A stretch of 48,392 nucleotides of DNA from an uncultured Clostridium sp. (GCA_946545015.1 CAMNMV010000005.1:1-48392), one strand, 5' to 3'. Shown: positions 26,709-37,159, counted from the stretch's first letter. The notes: a model not told the origin generated them from the sequence alone. Numbers and translations are program-made.

Positions 26709-27794
26709 ATGCGACATGGTATGCAAAATGCTGAAGAACAAACAATCGATAATGATTACAAGATAATCGCAGTAGATGATGAAGAAGGTATACTAGATTC
26801 TTTAAGGGTTTTACTGAAAAGAACTGGTTATGATTTAGTAGGAGTTACAGATCCTATGGAAGCAATAGAAAGGGTTAAAAATGAACATTTTGACTTAATG
26901 CTATTAGACTTTATAATGACACCTTATCATGGAGACCAAGTAGTAGAAGAAATAAGAAAATTTGATAAAGATTTATATATTTTATTACTAACAGGTCATA
27001 AGGATTTAGCTCCACCACTTGAAACAATTAAAAGACTTGATATTCAAGGATATTGTGAAAAAAGTGATAAATTTGATCAATTATTATTGCTTATTGAATC
27101 AGCAATAAAATCAATTAAACAAATGAGAGAAATAAGAAAAATTAACAAAGAGCTTAGTGATACATACGAAGAGTTGGAAAAAGCATATTTAGAAATTGTA
27201 GAAACTTTAAGATATGCAGTTGAAGCAAAAGATACATATACAAGAGGACATTCTGATAGAGTTTCAGCATATTCAGTATTAATAGGAGAAAAATTAGGAT
27301 TGCCAGAAGACCAAATAAAGACATTAAAAATAGGTGGATTATTCCACGATATAGGAAAAATAGGAATTCCTGATAGTATCTTATTAAAAGAGTCAAAATT
27401 AACAGATGATGAATATTCACAAATAAAAAATCATCCATCAATTGGAGCTCATATATTATCATCAGTTTCATATTTTAAAGATATGATTCCAATAGTAAAA
27501 CATCATCACGAAAAATATGATGGTAATGGATATCCAAGTAAATTAAAAGGTGAAGATATACCATATTTAGCAAGAATAGCAGCTGTAGCTGATAGCTTTG
27601 ATGCTATGACATCAAGACGTTCATATAGAGATTCTATGGATTTAAGTATTGTTATTGCAGAGATAGAAAGATGTAGAGGAACACAATTTGATCCAGAAAT
27701 TGCAGATGCATTTTTAGATATATTAAAAAATGAGCCAGAAAAAATCAAAAAAATCCAAGAAGAATTTAATACCGAAGTTGCAGAAAAAATATAA
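26709..27794 (+). CDS. Response regulator with HD-GYP c-di-GMP phosphodiesterase output
   Basis: The protein has 361 residues. A receiver domain (about 16-135) has the acidic pair Asp23-Asp24, phospho-acceptor Asp67 in LLLDF, Thr95 and Lys118. A coiled helix (about 138-165) leads to an HD-GYP domain (about 165-355) with RGHSDRV, LFHDIGKIGIP (His213-Asp214), KHHHEKYDGNGYP (265-276) and RIAAVADSFDAMTSRRSYR. All metal and GYP residues are present, so active hydrolysis of c-di-GMP is expected. GGGG lies about ten bases before the ATG. It converges with the 7TM histidine kinase gene across one shared terminator, which makes the kinase its likely partner. Confidence 0.93.
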   Translation: MRHGMQNAEEQTIDNDYKIIAVDDEEGILDSLRVLLKRTGYDLVGVTDPMEAIERVKNEHFDLMLLDFIMTPYHGDQVVEEIRKFDKDLYILLLTGHKDLAPPLETIKRLDIQGYCEKSDKFDQLLLLIESAIKSIKQMREIRKINKELSDTYEELEKAYLEIVETLRYAVEAKDTYTRGHSDRVSAYSVLIGEKLGLPEDQIKTLKIGGLFHDIGKIGIPDSILLKESKLTDDEYSQIKNHPSIGAHILSSVSYFKDMIPIVKHHHEKYDGNGYPSKLKGEDIPYLARIAAVADSFDAMTSRRSYRDSMDLSIVIAEIERCRGTQFDPEIADAFLDILKNEPEKIKKIQEEFNTEVAEKI

Positions 27795-27820
27795 TGCAGA
27801 AAAATTATAATTTAAATACA

Positions 27821-27852
27821 AAAAATTACAACTCTTATGAGTTGTAATTTTT
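27821..27852. terminator. Bidirectional terminator between response regulator and kinase
   Basis: AAAAATTACAACTC and GAGTTGTAATTTTT pair perfectly around TTAT, with A and T runs outside on each side. Confidence 0.95.
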
Positions 27853-27888
27853 TGTTTTATTATATTATATTTAATTTAATTATGCTCT

Positions 27889-29694
27889 TTAAGTTGGAAT
27901 AATTACATTAAACTTAGTTCCTTTACCTTGTTCTGTTTCATATGTGATATTTCCATTAAAGTGAGCTTTAATTGTAGAATAAGACATATATAATCCAAGA
28001 CCTGTACCATTTTTGCCTTTAGTTGTAATCATTTCTTTAAATAATTTATCTTGAACTTTTTGTGGTAATCCTCCAGCATGATCCTCAATAGTGAATATAA
28101 CATTGTTTCCTTGTTTTTTAATTATGAATTCAATATTTTGTTCAGGTTTTCCGTTATATGCTTGAATTGCATTTGAAATCATATTATTGATAACTTGAAC
28201 TAAGTTATTAACATCTCCGTGTACAGTTTCGGTTTCAGCTACATCTGCTACTACATTTAGTGAAACAATAGCATTTTTTAATTCGTGTTTCATTAATATT
28301 GAAACTCTTTTTACAAGTTCTCCAACTGTAAATGTTACATCCTCTTCATTAGACATAGCAACTGCTTGTCCTTTAACTGCTGTGATTACGTCAGACATAT
28401 ATTCTGTATATTCTCTAATTTTTACAATCCATTTAGACATATCACTTGCGATTTCATGGTGATCTTGACTATTAACAGTAGGATCATCAATTGATTCATC
28501 ATATTCTTTAACTAAATCTGTTAATCCTTCTGCAGCACCTGCGATTGACATTATAGGTGTTTTCAAGTTGTGAGCAATACCACCAATTAATTGTCCAAGT
28601 GAAGATAAACGTTCACTTTCCATAAGTGATTCTTGAGTATCTTTAATTGTTTGAATATCTTGTTTATGTTGAGTTATATCTTTAAATAATACTAAAGTTC
28701 CTAGTGATTGCTCATTTGAGAATATAGTATTTATTTCAACATGGAAATATTTATTTATCTTTTTAACATATAGTTCATAAGATATTGTTTTTTCAGAATC
28801 TTTTATTTGTGGTAAAATATCTTGTAGTTTTTTAAAATCAATATATAAATTAGTTTCTTTTAAGAATTGTTCTAGATTTTTTCCTCTAATTTCAGAATCG
28901 TTTTTTAATTTAAAAGTTTTTAAAAAAGTTTTATTAAAATCTGTAACAATATAATCATCCCCAAGCACCATATATGAATCTGATATTCTATCAACTATTC
29001 TTTGTAAAGCAATTGGAGCGACTTTTAAAAAGTTAAATTTATATATTGCTAAGGCACAACATATTATTCCAAAAGAGAAAGATATAGGTGTAGTATATAC
29101 AGTAAGTGGTATTATGTTAAAAGTTCCCATTATATTTATTGAAGCTGGAACAAGAATTCCTATAATAACGAGTAATGATTGTTTAGAAAATAATCCAGCA
29201 TTTTTTATGATAAAGAATAATAAAAGTAATAATCCAATTCCAATACAAGAGTAAGAAAAAATTGAGTGAATTGGAAAGTAGTCTCCCCATATAGTTTCAC
29301 TAAAGTTAATAGAATACTGTTTATACATTAAATGATGCAAATTATTAGTAAACATAAAAATCGTTGAAATCACTGGAATAATAAAAATTAAATAGTGATA
29401 TCTTCGTATTTTTATTTTGGATCTAGCAAATATAATTCCTAAATACAATATAAATACAGGTAGGAAACATGCACCAAATGATGCAAATCCTTCAAATAGT
29501 GTGGGTGGAATATTTGTATTTTGCAATAATATTTGCATAATTAAACTTAAAGTCCATATAAATAAACTTTTTAAAATCAATAAAATAACAGTATTTAATT
29601 GATTATTTTGCTTTTTACTATTAATGATTTTATGTAGTCCAAGTATTAAAATCTCAGAGATAATCATTAATAGTAAATATGGAATATATGACAT
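27889..29694 (-). CDS. Sensor histidine kinase with 7TM-type sensor and PAS domain
   Basis: The protein has 601 residues. About seven membrane segments fill residues 1-220, matching the 7TM kinase sensor region, with an aromatic outer loop near 125-142. A PAS domain (about 230-345) has the ITQHKQDIQ exit. The H box is GGIAHNLKTPI with His375, followed by an unusually long dimerisation helix region. The ATPase domain has N box NNMISNAIQAY (503-513), EDHAGGLP (537-544) and GTGLGLYMS (563-571). The kinase core looks complete. AAGGAGG overlaps the stop codon of the NRPS gene, 14 bases upstream, so the two genes are co-transcribed and probably translationally coupled. Ligands of 7TM kinase sensors are mostly unknown. 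Confidence 0.93.
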   Translation of the reverse strand: MSYIPYLLLMIISEILILGLHKIINSKKQNNQLNTVILLILKSLFIWTLSLIMQILLQNTNIPPTLFEGFASFGACFLPVFILYLGIIFARSKIKIRRYHYLIFIIPVISTIFMFTNNLHHLMYKQYSINFSETIWGDYFPIHSIFSYSCIGIGLLLLLFFIIKNAGLFSKQSLLVIIGILVPASINIMGTFNIIPLTVYTTPISFSFGIICCALAIYKFNFLKVAPIALQRIVDRISDSYMVLGDDYIVTDFNKTFLKTFKLKNDSEIRGKNLEQFLKETNLYIDFKKLQDILPQIKDSEKTISYELYVKKINKYFHVEINTIFSNEQSLGTLVLFKDITQHKQDIQTIKDTQESLMESERLSSLGQLIGGIAHNLKTPIMSIAGAAEGLTDLVKEYDESIDDPTVNSQDHHEIASDMSKWIVKIREYTEYMSDVITAVKGQAVAMSNEEDVTFTVGELVKRVSILMKHELKNAIVSLNVVADVAETETVHGDVNNLVQVINNMISNAIQAYNGKPEQNIEFIIKKQGNNVIFTIEDHAGGLPQKVQDKLFKEMITTKGKNGTGLGLYMSYSTIKAHFNGNITYETEQGKGTKFNVIIPT

Positions 29695-29708
29695 TGAAAT
29701 TATCCTCC

Positions 29709-32700
29709 TTATTTAATAAATCCGGTATCTAAAAAATATTTTAAATATTTTTTAATATAACTATATTTGATTTTTGGCCATTTAAAGCCATTCTTTTTCA
29801 ATAAATTTGTTGATATATTTGAATATGTTATAACATTAGAAGAATAGTGCAATCTATGATTAATATCAAAATCATTAATTATTCCAGATAGTACATCAGA
29901 TGATGAATTATTAAGTAGAATTTTATCAATATATGAAACAAATTGTTTATCATCTAATAAGTTGATTTTAATACCAGATTTTTTTAATAATTTCACAAGA
30001 TATTCAAAGTTTATGAAATTTAAGTTATTAATGTGGTATAAATACCTATCTGGGTAGTAATTATTTAATATTGTAATTATGGCATCAGCACAGAAATCAA
30101 CAGGTGTAAACTCAATATAATCTTTTAATAAATAGTCTGGTATGGCTGAGATTTGTATAAATGATTTTAATCTCTTAGCAAAAGCATTATCGTTAGGATT
30201 AATTTGGAATCTACCATCTGAGTAACGACTTGTTATATTTCCTAGTCTTAGAATTTGGGCATTTAAATTATTGTTTACTATATTTTTTAATATTAATTTT
30301 TCTGCTTCGAACTTACTCTTTGTATATAACGTATCTAGATGTTGACCTATATATAAATTATTTTCATCAAAAGTATAAGTTGTATTGGGATCTTCTAATG
30401 AACTTGGTAACATATGCCCTGATATGCTTAAAGAGGAAATTTGGATTAGTCGCTTATTATACTTCAAACAAAAATCAGTTAATATATTTAAAGAGTCAAT
30501 ATTAATACCTTTAAAGTTATTATCATTACCGTAATGCTTAACATTTGCAGCAGAATTTATAACGACGTCAACATTTTTTGAAATATAGTTATAGTCATTA
30601 TCCGATAAGGCAAATTGCTCTTTTGTAACTGCCCCTTTAAGGATGATAATTCTTTTTCCTATATATTTATCTAATGATTTTCCAAAGTAAAAATGTAACA
30701 AGTTTATAAATCTATCTTTTGTAGATATTTTACCTTTTTCACGAACTATACAATAGATTTTACCACAAGTATTTTTGATAAAACTATTAACAATATGGAT
30801 TCCTACAAATCCTGTACTTCCTAATAATAAAACATTATTTTTTGAATTACTTATTTTATTATTTTCTGATTGTTCTTTTAATAATTTATCAATTGCAGAA
30901 TAATCGAATTCTTCCTTTTGCTCAGCAGTTCTACTATTGTGCATTTCACAAAGGTTTTTAATAGTTCTATATTTAAATATATCAGAATATGATATATCAA
31001 TATCGTGCGCTAATAATTGAGTTTTAAAACGTATTGCTAATAGTGAATCAGCGCCTATATCGAATAAGTCATCAGTTATACCTACATCAATATTTAGTAG
31101 TTCACTCCAAATTTTACAGAACAATTTTTCTTTATCTGTAACTGGTGCAACATAATGGTTTTTGATAGGATCATTATCTATTGAAATTTTATAGTTTTCT
31201 AATGATTTTTTATCTATTTTTCCATTTTTAGTAATAGGAAAATTATCTACTTGAATTATGTATCTAGGTATCATATATTTTGGTAATTCTCCACTTAACT
31301 CATGTTTGATATTATGGACATTGATAATATCATTTGAAGTAACAAAGGCAACTAAATATTGTAAATTATCATCATTTTTATATAATACAACAGATTGTTC
31401 TACAGAATTAAGTGAATTTAAACTTGCTTCTATTTCAGATAATTCTATTCTTAAACCTCTTATTTTAATTTGAGAATCTGAACGTCCAATATATTCTATT
31501 TCTCCTGAGTTAGTATATCTTCCGAGATCACCAGTTTTATAAATTGTTCCAGATCCATAAGGATTTTTTACAAAGTTTTTATTTGTCATTTCAGGGTTAT
31601 TGATATAACCATCTGCAACTCCAAGACCAGCAACACAAATTTCGCCAGGTACACCAATAGGAACTAAATTCATATTTTGGTCACAAATATAAATTTGTAC
31701 ATTGTTTAAAGGTTTACCAATATTTATATCTGGACTTTCAACAAGCTTATTAGAACAGCAAGCTGTTATTTCTGTTGGACCATAACCATTAAAAATTTTT
31801 GCGTTTGTATGCTTGATTAATGAATTATATAAATCAGCAGTTAGTTTTTCTCCACCTAATTGAAATGCTTTAATATTTTTAAGAGGATTTTGTTTATTTT
31901 CTAGTAGTAATTTCATTCTTGATGGAGTAGTAATTAAAAATTCAACATTATGATTTAAAATAAGATTGCTCATTTTTAATATATCTTTTTGTTCTTCTTC
32001 ATTTGCTAATACTAAAGTATTACCAAATGATAATGTGCTATATAATTCAACAGAAAACATATCAAATGATACAGTTGCAATTCCTAATATATTTTGATAT
32101 GCAGAAATATTCATTTCTTTATCAAAAGCATATAATAAATTAACAAATCCAATTTGATTTAACTTGACTCCTTTAGGTTTTCCTGTTGAACCAGATGTAT
32201 AAATAATTGAAAGTCTTTTATTAGCATCGAATGATGTATTATTATCATCATAATTGTTTAATTCAAGATTATTCAAATTTATACATGTTATATTTGAATT
32301 CGTTTCTACATTATGATTTGAAATATAATATTTAGAGTTTGAATCTTCGATTATATAGTTAATACGCTCATTTGGAAAGCTAGGGTCTATTAAAATATAT
32401 GGAACTCCTAATTTTACTGCAGCGTAAATTGATACAATTAAATCAAAAGAACGATTTAATATAATAGAGATTACATCGTCTTGAGTAATTTTCAAAGTGT
32501 TTAGGTAATTAGCTAAGCGATTTGCTTTTTTATTCAATTCATCGTAAGTATATTTTTTGTTTTCAAATATTATAGCTATATTATTAGGATTTTTTGATAC
32601 TTGTCTTTCAAACATTACAGCAAGAGATTCGTTTTCTGGTAGATCTGATTTGGTATTATTAAATTCATTTAAAATTTTATTTTTTTCTTCATCTGATAGA

Positions 32701-35700
32701 ATGTCAATATCTCCAATTTTTACATCAATATTTTCTATAACGCTATTTATTATATTAATATAGTGCTTAGAAAATTGATTAATTGTTTCTTCTTTAAAGA
32801 GTTTAGTTGAATATTCAAAATTAAATTTTAAATGTGAATCAATAGGGAGTACTTCCACTGATAAATCAAATTTTGAGATTTTTAAATTAGGAATATATAC
32901 TTCCGATTGTATATTATCAAAATTCATTTTTGAATATTTATTATTTTGATAAATAAACATTGTATCAAATAATGGATTTCTACCAGTATTAGCTTTTATA
33001 TTTAAATCCTTTACTAGTTCATCAAATGGATAAATTGAATTTTCTATGGCATTAATAGTATTTTGTTTAACAGTATTTAGAAAATCCTTAAAATTATCTG
33101 AATTATTTACATGATTACGCAAAGGTAAAGAATTAACAAACATTCCGATAACGTTTAAAAGCTCATTTTTATTTCTTCCAAGCACAGGACTTCCAATTAT
33201 TATGTCGTCTTGTGATGTATATTTTGATAATAATACAAAATAGCAAGCAAGTAAAAACATATAATTTGATACATCTAGTTTTTTTGATAATTTATTTATC
33301 TTTTCAGTTAATTCTTCAGAAATAATATACGAAATCTTATTTCCGGTAAATGATTGAACTATAGGTCTTTGATAATCTGTAGGCATATTTAAAATTGGTA
33401 TTTCATCATTAAATTGATTTATCCAAAATTCTTTACAAGTATTAAATAAATTATTTTTTAAATTGTTGTGCTCCCATTCAGAATAATCAACATAATCAAA
33501 TTCTATTGGATCTAAAGTTTCATTGTTATATAACTTACATAGTTCTGAGTCTAATATAGATAGAGATAAACCATCACTTATTATATGATGCATATCATAT
33601 AATAATAAAGTGCTATTTTTTGTGGTTATTAATTTAGCTCTAAAAAGTGGAGCCTTTGAAAGATCAAATGGTTTAACAAATTCATCTACTATTTCATCTA
33701 TATTTTTATCTTTACATGTAGAAGTTTCTAATTCAAAAGGAACTTTGTCCAAAATTTTCTGTTTAACATCATTATTAATTATTTCAAAATAAGTGCGAAG
33801 GCTTGAATGTCTTTGTATTAATTTTGTAAAACAGTTATTAAGCGTTTTGATATTTGGTTTTTTATTAAACTTTATTACTCCAGGGATATTGTATAAAACT
33901 GAATTTTCACTATCTACTTTTGAAGCATAATATATTCTTCTTTGAGCAGAAGAAACATTATAAAATTCTTTGTTTTCACAATGTTTTATACAATCATATT
34001 GAACATTGTGTTTTGAATCAATTAGATTAGCTAATTCGTGTATTGTAGGATATTCGAAAATATTGCTAACATTAATATTTACATTGAATTTTGCTAAAAT
34101 AATAGAAGATAGTTTTATTGCAAGTAGTGAATCACCACCAATATTGAAGAAATTATAATTAGTTCCAATTTCTTTAATATCAAATAATTTTCTCCAAATT
34201 TTTACTAATTTAGCTTCTGTTTCTGTGGTTGGCTTAACAATTTCTTCTTCTATATTTGATAATTTAATATCTGGAAGAGATTTTTTGTCAATTTTTCCAT
34301 TAGGTGTATAAGGAAATTTATCTACTTTTAAGAAATAGTTAGGAATCATATAGTTTGGAAGACTTTCGTGTAAATATTCTCTTAAACTATTTATATTAAT
34401 TTCAGTATTTGAGATGTAATATGCACATAGTTTAGTTTTGTCTTCAACAGTATTAACAACGCAGTTAACTATTTCAGGGAAATTAATTATTTCATGTTCA
34501 ATTTCACCTAATTCTATCCTATATCCTCTAATTTTAACTTGAAAATCAGAACGACCTAAATGAACTATTTCGCCCTCATCAGTATAGTAAGCTAAGTCAC
34601 CTGTTTGGTAAATTAATTCTGAAGCATTAAAAGGAGAATGCAAAAACTTCTCATTAGTCAATTCATCTCGTTTCCAATATCCTTTAGAAACACCATCTCC
34701 ACCAATATATAATTCACCTGAAACATATGGTGGAAGAAGCTTTTTGTTTTTATCTAAAATATAGCATTTAGTATTAGCTATTGGAGTTCCAATAGTAATA
34801 TTTGAAGAATTTGTCAGATTTTTAATAGTTGACCATACTGTAGTTTCTGTTGGACCATACATATTAAAAATATTAGCTTTTGTGTGTTTTTGTAAATTTT
34901 CCAATAGCGATTTTGGGAATGGCTCTCCTCCAACCATAATATCTGAAATGTTATTTAAAAATTCAATATCAGTATTATCAGATATTAAAGTGGAATATCT
35001 TGATGGAGTTGTTTGAATCATATCTACATTAAATTTATTACATAAATCCTTAATTGCTGAAGGAGATGTTTGTTCTGTATTGCTTGCAAGGATAATTTTC
35101 ATACCAGATGTTAATGAACCCCATATTTCCAAAACAAAAATATCAAAACAAATTGTAGTTAAAGATAACATTGTTTTTGTAGAGTCAAAATTGATTTCTT
35201 GTTTTAAACCTAATAAAAAGTTATTTACATTCTTGTGAGTAATCATAACTCCTTTAGGTTTACCAGTTGATCCTGATGTATAAATTAAATACATTATAGA
35301 ATCTGATGGAAATTTGATTTTTAAATTTTTTGTTTTCGAAGAATTGTATATATCAGAGTTTAATTCTATATTAATCTTATTTTCAATTTTTAAATCAATA
35401 CTTGAAGTATAACTATCTAGTAAAATAGTGTTCACATTACTGTTTTCAAGCATATATGATATTCTTTCTATAGGATATTCAGGATCGATAGGTAAATAAC
35501 TAGATCCTGTTTTTAAAATAGCTAATAAACCAATTACCATTTCTAAAGATCTATTTAGCAATATACCTATTATATTACCTTTTTCTATTTTTACATTTAA
35601 CAAATGATTAGCTAACTGATTGGCTTTTTCATTTAATTCTTTATATGTTAGACTTTGATTACCAAAAACAACCGCAATGTTGTCAGGAGTTTTTTCAACT

Positions 35701-37097
35701 TGTTCTTCGAATAAATCTACAATTGTTTTATCTTTTGGATAATCAACAGCTGTATTATTAAAATCATTTAAAATTTTATTTTTTTCTTCTTCGGTTACAA
35801 TTTCAATTTCATTTGCTTGGATATCTTTTGACTCTAATATTTGATTTACCATAGACATAATACGAGTATGTAAATTTTTAATATCAGCCAAACTATACTT
35901 ATCAGTTAAATAGTCATAACTAAATTCTAATGTTCCAGTATCGTTAACATCAGAAATATGTATATTCATATCATTACCACAATAATTATTAAAAGCCCAA
36001 TGACCTTTATAATTACCATATTGTGAATCAAATGCTTTTGTTATTTGATAAGAAATAATAATGTTATATAAGTTTGGTAGACTATTATGTTTTTCTCTTA
36101 AATCTTCTAAAATTGTATTATAAGAGTATTTTTGGTGTTTTAAAATACTCATCATATTTGTACTTAAATTATGTGCAAATTCTGTAAAAGTTCCATTTTC
36201 AGGAATATCAATTTTTACAGGCACAGTATTAACAAACATACCAGTAGTATGTTTTTCTTTGAAATTTGTTCTATTTAGTATAGGAGTACCAATAACAAAA
36301 TTATCTAAATTAGATACTCTACCTATGTAAATAGAATAAATTGCCATTAAAAAGTTAAATGCTGATAATTTTTCTTCTTTACAGAAATTGTTGATTTTTG
36401 AAACTAAATCAGCATCAACTGTTATAATTTCTCTTTTTGCTTTGCTTGAAATATTATTTTTAATTTTTTTAGTAGTTGGAATTGTTGCTAACTCAGGAAT
36501 TGTTTCAAACATATCATTCCAGAATTTTTTATCATTTTCAAATTTTTCACTTTGTTTATATTCTTGCTCAGCATTAATATAATCAATGTAAGAGTTAGAA
36601 ACTTCATCTAAAGTTTCATTATTTTTTAAAGCATGGTATTCTTTTAGATATTCTTGAACAGTTAGCCCAAGAGACCAAGAGTCAGCAATCATGTGGCTTA
36701 GATTTAGAATAATTCCACCACATTTATTTTCGAATAAAACTATTTTAAAACGATATAAAACAGAGTCAATTATATTAAATTTATAATCAACCATTTCTTT
36801 CTCATATTTTTTCATTTCTGATTCATTTTTGGCATTAACAACTTCAACATCAAAAGGTTCAAATTCAGCGACAGATTGATAAGGAATATTGTCTTTCATA
36901 TGAATTTGAATTCTAAAACTATCATGGTTTTTGACCAGATTGTTTAATGCTTGTTTAATTTTTGGTATATCTAATTCCTCGTATAATACTACAGAAGTAC
37001 ATATATTATTTATAGTTGTATCCTCAAAAAAGTTTTCCATATTCCATATGCTAGTTTGAGGATTGGTTAATTTAAAAACATCCTTTGTATTCTTCAT
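29709..37097 (-). CDS. Dimodular NRPS, C-A-T-C-A-T-R (peptide aldehyde-type)
   Basis: The 2462-residue non-ribosomal peptide synthetase has this order: C1 (about 5-430; SHMIADS near 134 instead of HHxxxDG), A1 (about 455-935; YTSGSTGKPKG near 607, NGKIDKK near 931), T1 (GGDSL, Ser near 990), C2 (about 1025-1450; HHIISDG near 1170), A2 (about 1480-1960), T2 (GADSL, Ser near 2017) and a terminal NAD(P)H thioester reductase (GSTGFVG near 2092, YTKSK near 2258). The read-out A1 pocket is D-I-L-Q-M-G-M-V-W-K, very near the glycine code; A2 is D-M-V-I-Q-G-G-A-C-K, not recognised. There is no epimerase. A reductive release gives an aldehyde or alcohol. The ATG at 37097 follows AAGGTG; a TTG 30 bases earlier is less likely. 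No phosphopantetheinyl transferase gene is nearby. Confidence 0.94.
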   Translation of the reverse strand: MKNTKDVFKLTNPQTSIWNMENFFEDTTINNICTSVVLYEELDIPKIKQALNNLVKNHDSFRIQIHMKDNIPYQSVAEFEPFDVEVVNAKNESEMKKYEKEMVDYKFNIIDSVLYRFKIVLFENKCGGIILNLSHMIADSWSLGLTVQEYLKEYHALKNNETLDEVSNSYIDYINAEQEYKQSEKFENDKKFWNDMFETIPELATIPTTKKIKNNISSKAKREIITVDADLVSKINNFCKEEKLSAFNFLMAIYSIYIGRVSNLDNFVIGTPILNRTNFKEKHTTGMFVNTVPVKIDIPENGTFTEFAHNLSTNMMSILKHQKYSYNTILEDLREKHNSLPNLYNIIISYQITKAFDSQYGNYKGHWAFNNYCGNDMNIHISDVNDTGTLEFSYDYLTDKYSLADIKNLHTRIMSMVNQILESKDIQANEIEIVTEEEKNKILNDFNNTAVDYPKDKTIVDLFEEQVEKTPDNIAVVFGNQSLTYKELNEKANQLANHLLNVKIEKGNIIGILLNRSLEMVIGLLAILKTGSSYLPIDPEYPIERISYMLENSNVNTILLDSYTSSIDLKIENKINIELNSDIYNSSKTKNLKIKFPSDSIMYLIYTSGSTGKPKGVMITHKNVNNFLLGLKQEINFDSTKTMLSLTTICFDIFVLEIWGSLTSGMKIILASNTEQTSPSAIKDLCNKFNVDMIQTTPSRYSTLISDNTDIEFLNNISDIMVGGEPFPKSLLENLQKHTKANIFNMYGPTETTVWSTIKNLTNSSNITIGTPIANTKCYILDKNKKLLPPYVSGELYIGGDGVSKGYWKRDELTNEKFLHSPFNASELIYQTGDLAYYTDEGEIVHLGRSDFQVKIRGYRIELGEIEHEIINFPEIVNCVVNTVEDKTKLCAYYISNTEININSLREYLHESLPNYMIPNYFLKVDKFPYTPNGKIDKKSLPDIKLSNIEEEIVKPTTETEAKLVKIWRKLFDIKEIGTNYNFFNIGGDSLLAIKLSSIILAKFNVNINVSNIFEYPTIHELANLIDSKHNVQYDCIKHCENKEFYNVSSAQRRIYYASKVDSENSVLYNIPGVIKFNKKPNIKTLNNCFTKLIQRHSSLRTYFEIINNDVKQKILDKVPFELETSTCKDKNIDEIVDEFVKPFDLSKAPLFRAKLITTKNSTLLLYDMHHIISDGLSLSILDSELCKLYNNETLDPIEFDYVDYSEWEHNNLKNNLFNTCKEFWINQFNDEIPILNMPTDYQRPIVQSFTGNKISYIISEELTEKINKLSKKLDVSNYMFLLACYFVLLSKYTSQDDIIIGSPVLGRNKNELLNVIGMFVNSLPLRNHVNNSDNFKDFLNTVKQNTINAIENSIYPFDELVKDLNIKANTGRNPLFDTMFIYQNNKYSKMNFDNIQSEVYIPNLKISKFDLSVEVLPIDSHLKFNFEYSTKLFKEETINQFSKHYINIINSVIENIDVKIGDIDILSDEEKNKILNEFNNTKSDLPENESLAVMFERQVSKNPNNIAIIFENKKYTYDELNKKANRLANYLNTLKITQDDVISIILNRSFDLIVSIYAAVKLGVPYILIDPSFPNERINYIIEDSNSKYYISNHNVETNSNITCINLNNLELNNYDDNNTSFDANKRLSIIYTSGSTGKPKGVKLNQIGFVNLLYAFDKEMNISAYQNILGIATVSFDMFSVELYSTLSFGNTLVLANEEEQKDILKMSNLILNHNVEFLITTPSRMKLLLENKQNPLKNIKAFQLGGEKLTADLYNSLIKHTNAKIFNGYGPTEITACCSNKLVESPDINIGKPLNNVQIYICDQNMNLVPIGVPGEICVAGLGVADGYINNPEMTNKNFVKNPYGSGTIYKTGDLGRYTNSGEIEYIGRSDSQIKIRGLRIELSEIEASLNSLNSVEQSVVLYKNDDNLQYLVAFVTSNDIINVHNIKHELSGELPKYMIPRYIIQVDNFPITKNGKIDKKSLENYKISIDNDPIKNHYVAPVTDKEKLFCKIWSELLNIDVGITDDLFDIGADSLLAIRFKTQLLAHDIDISYSDIFKYRTIKNLCEMHNSRTAEQKEEFDYSAIDKLLKEQSENNKISNSKNNVLLLGSTGFVGIHIVNSFIKNTCGKIYCIVREKGKISTKDRFINLLHFYFGKSLDKYIGKRIIILKGAVTKEQFALSDNDYNYISKNVDVVINSAANVKHYGNDNNFKGINIDSLNILTDFCLKYNKRLIQISSLSISGHMLPSSLEDPNTTYTFDENNLYIGQHLDTLYTKSKFEAEKLILKNIVNNNLNAQILRLGNITSRYSDGRFQINPNDNAFAKRLKSFIQISAIPDYLLKDYIEFTPVDFCADAIITILNNYYPDRYLYHINNLNFINFEYLVKLLKKSGIKINLLDDKQFVSYIDKILLNNSSSDVLSGIINDFDINHRLHYSSNVITYSNISTNLLKKNGFKWPKIKYSYIKKYLKYFLDTGFIK

Positions 37098-37136
37098 ATA
37101 ATTCACCTTTTTATCATAATATTTCAAGTATTTAAC

Positions 37137-37159
37137 TTATGTGTAAATTATACACATAA
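37137..37159 (-). promoter_or_regulatory. Operator-like dyad over the NRPS promoter
   Basis: TTATGTGTA, five bases, then the exact complement TACACATAA. On the minus strand it contains the -10 box TATAAT. A bound dimeric regulator would block RNA polymerase. The regulator is unknown. Confidence 0.65.

Noticed and set aside
26709..29694. Kinase and regulator as a single operon
   Set aside because: They are on opposite strands and converge on a shared terminator, so they are separate transcripts.
37097..37127. NRPS start at the TTG codon at 37127
   Set aside because: It has no ribosome binding site, whereas AAGGTG stands six bases before the ATG at 37097, followed by the usual C-domain start.
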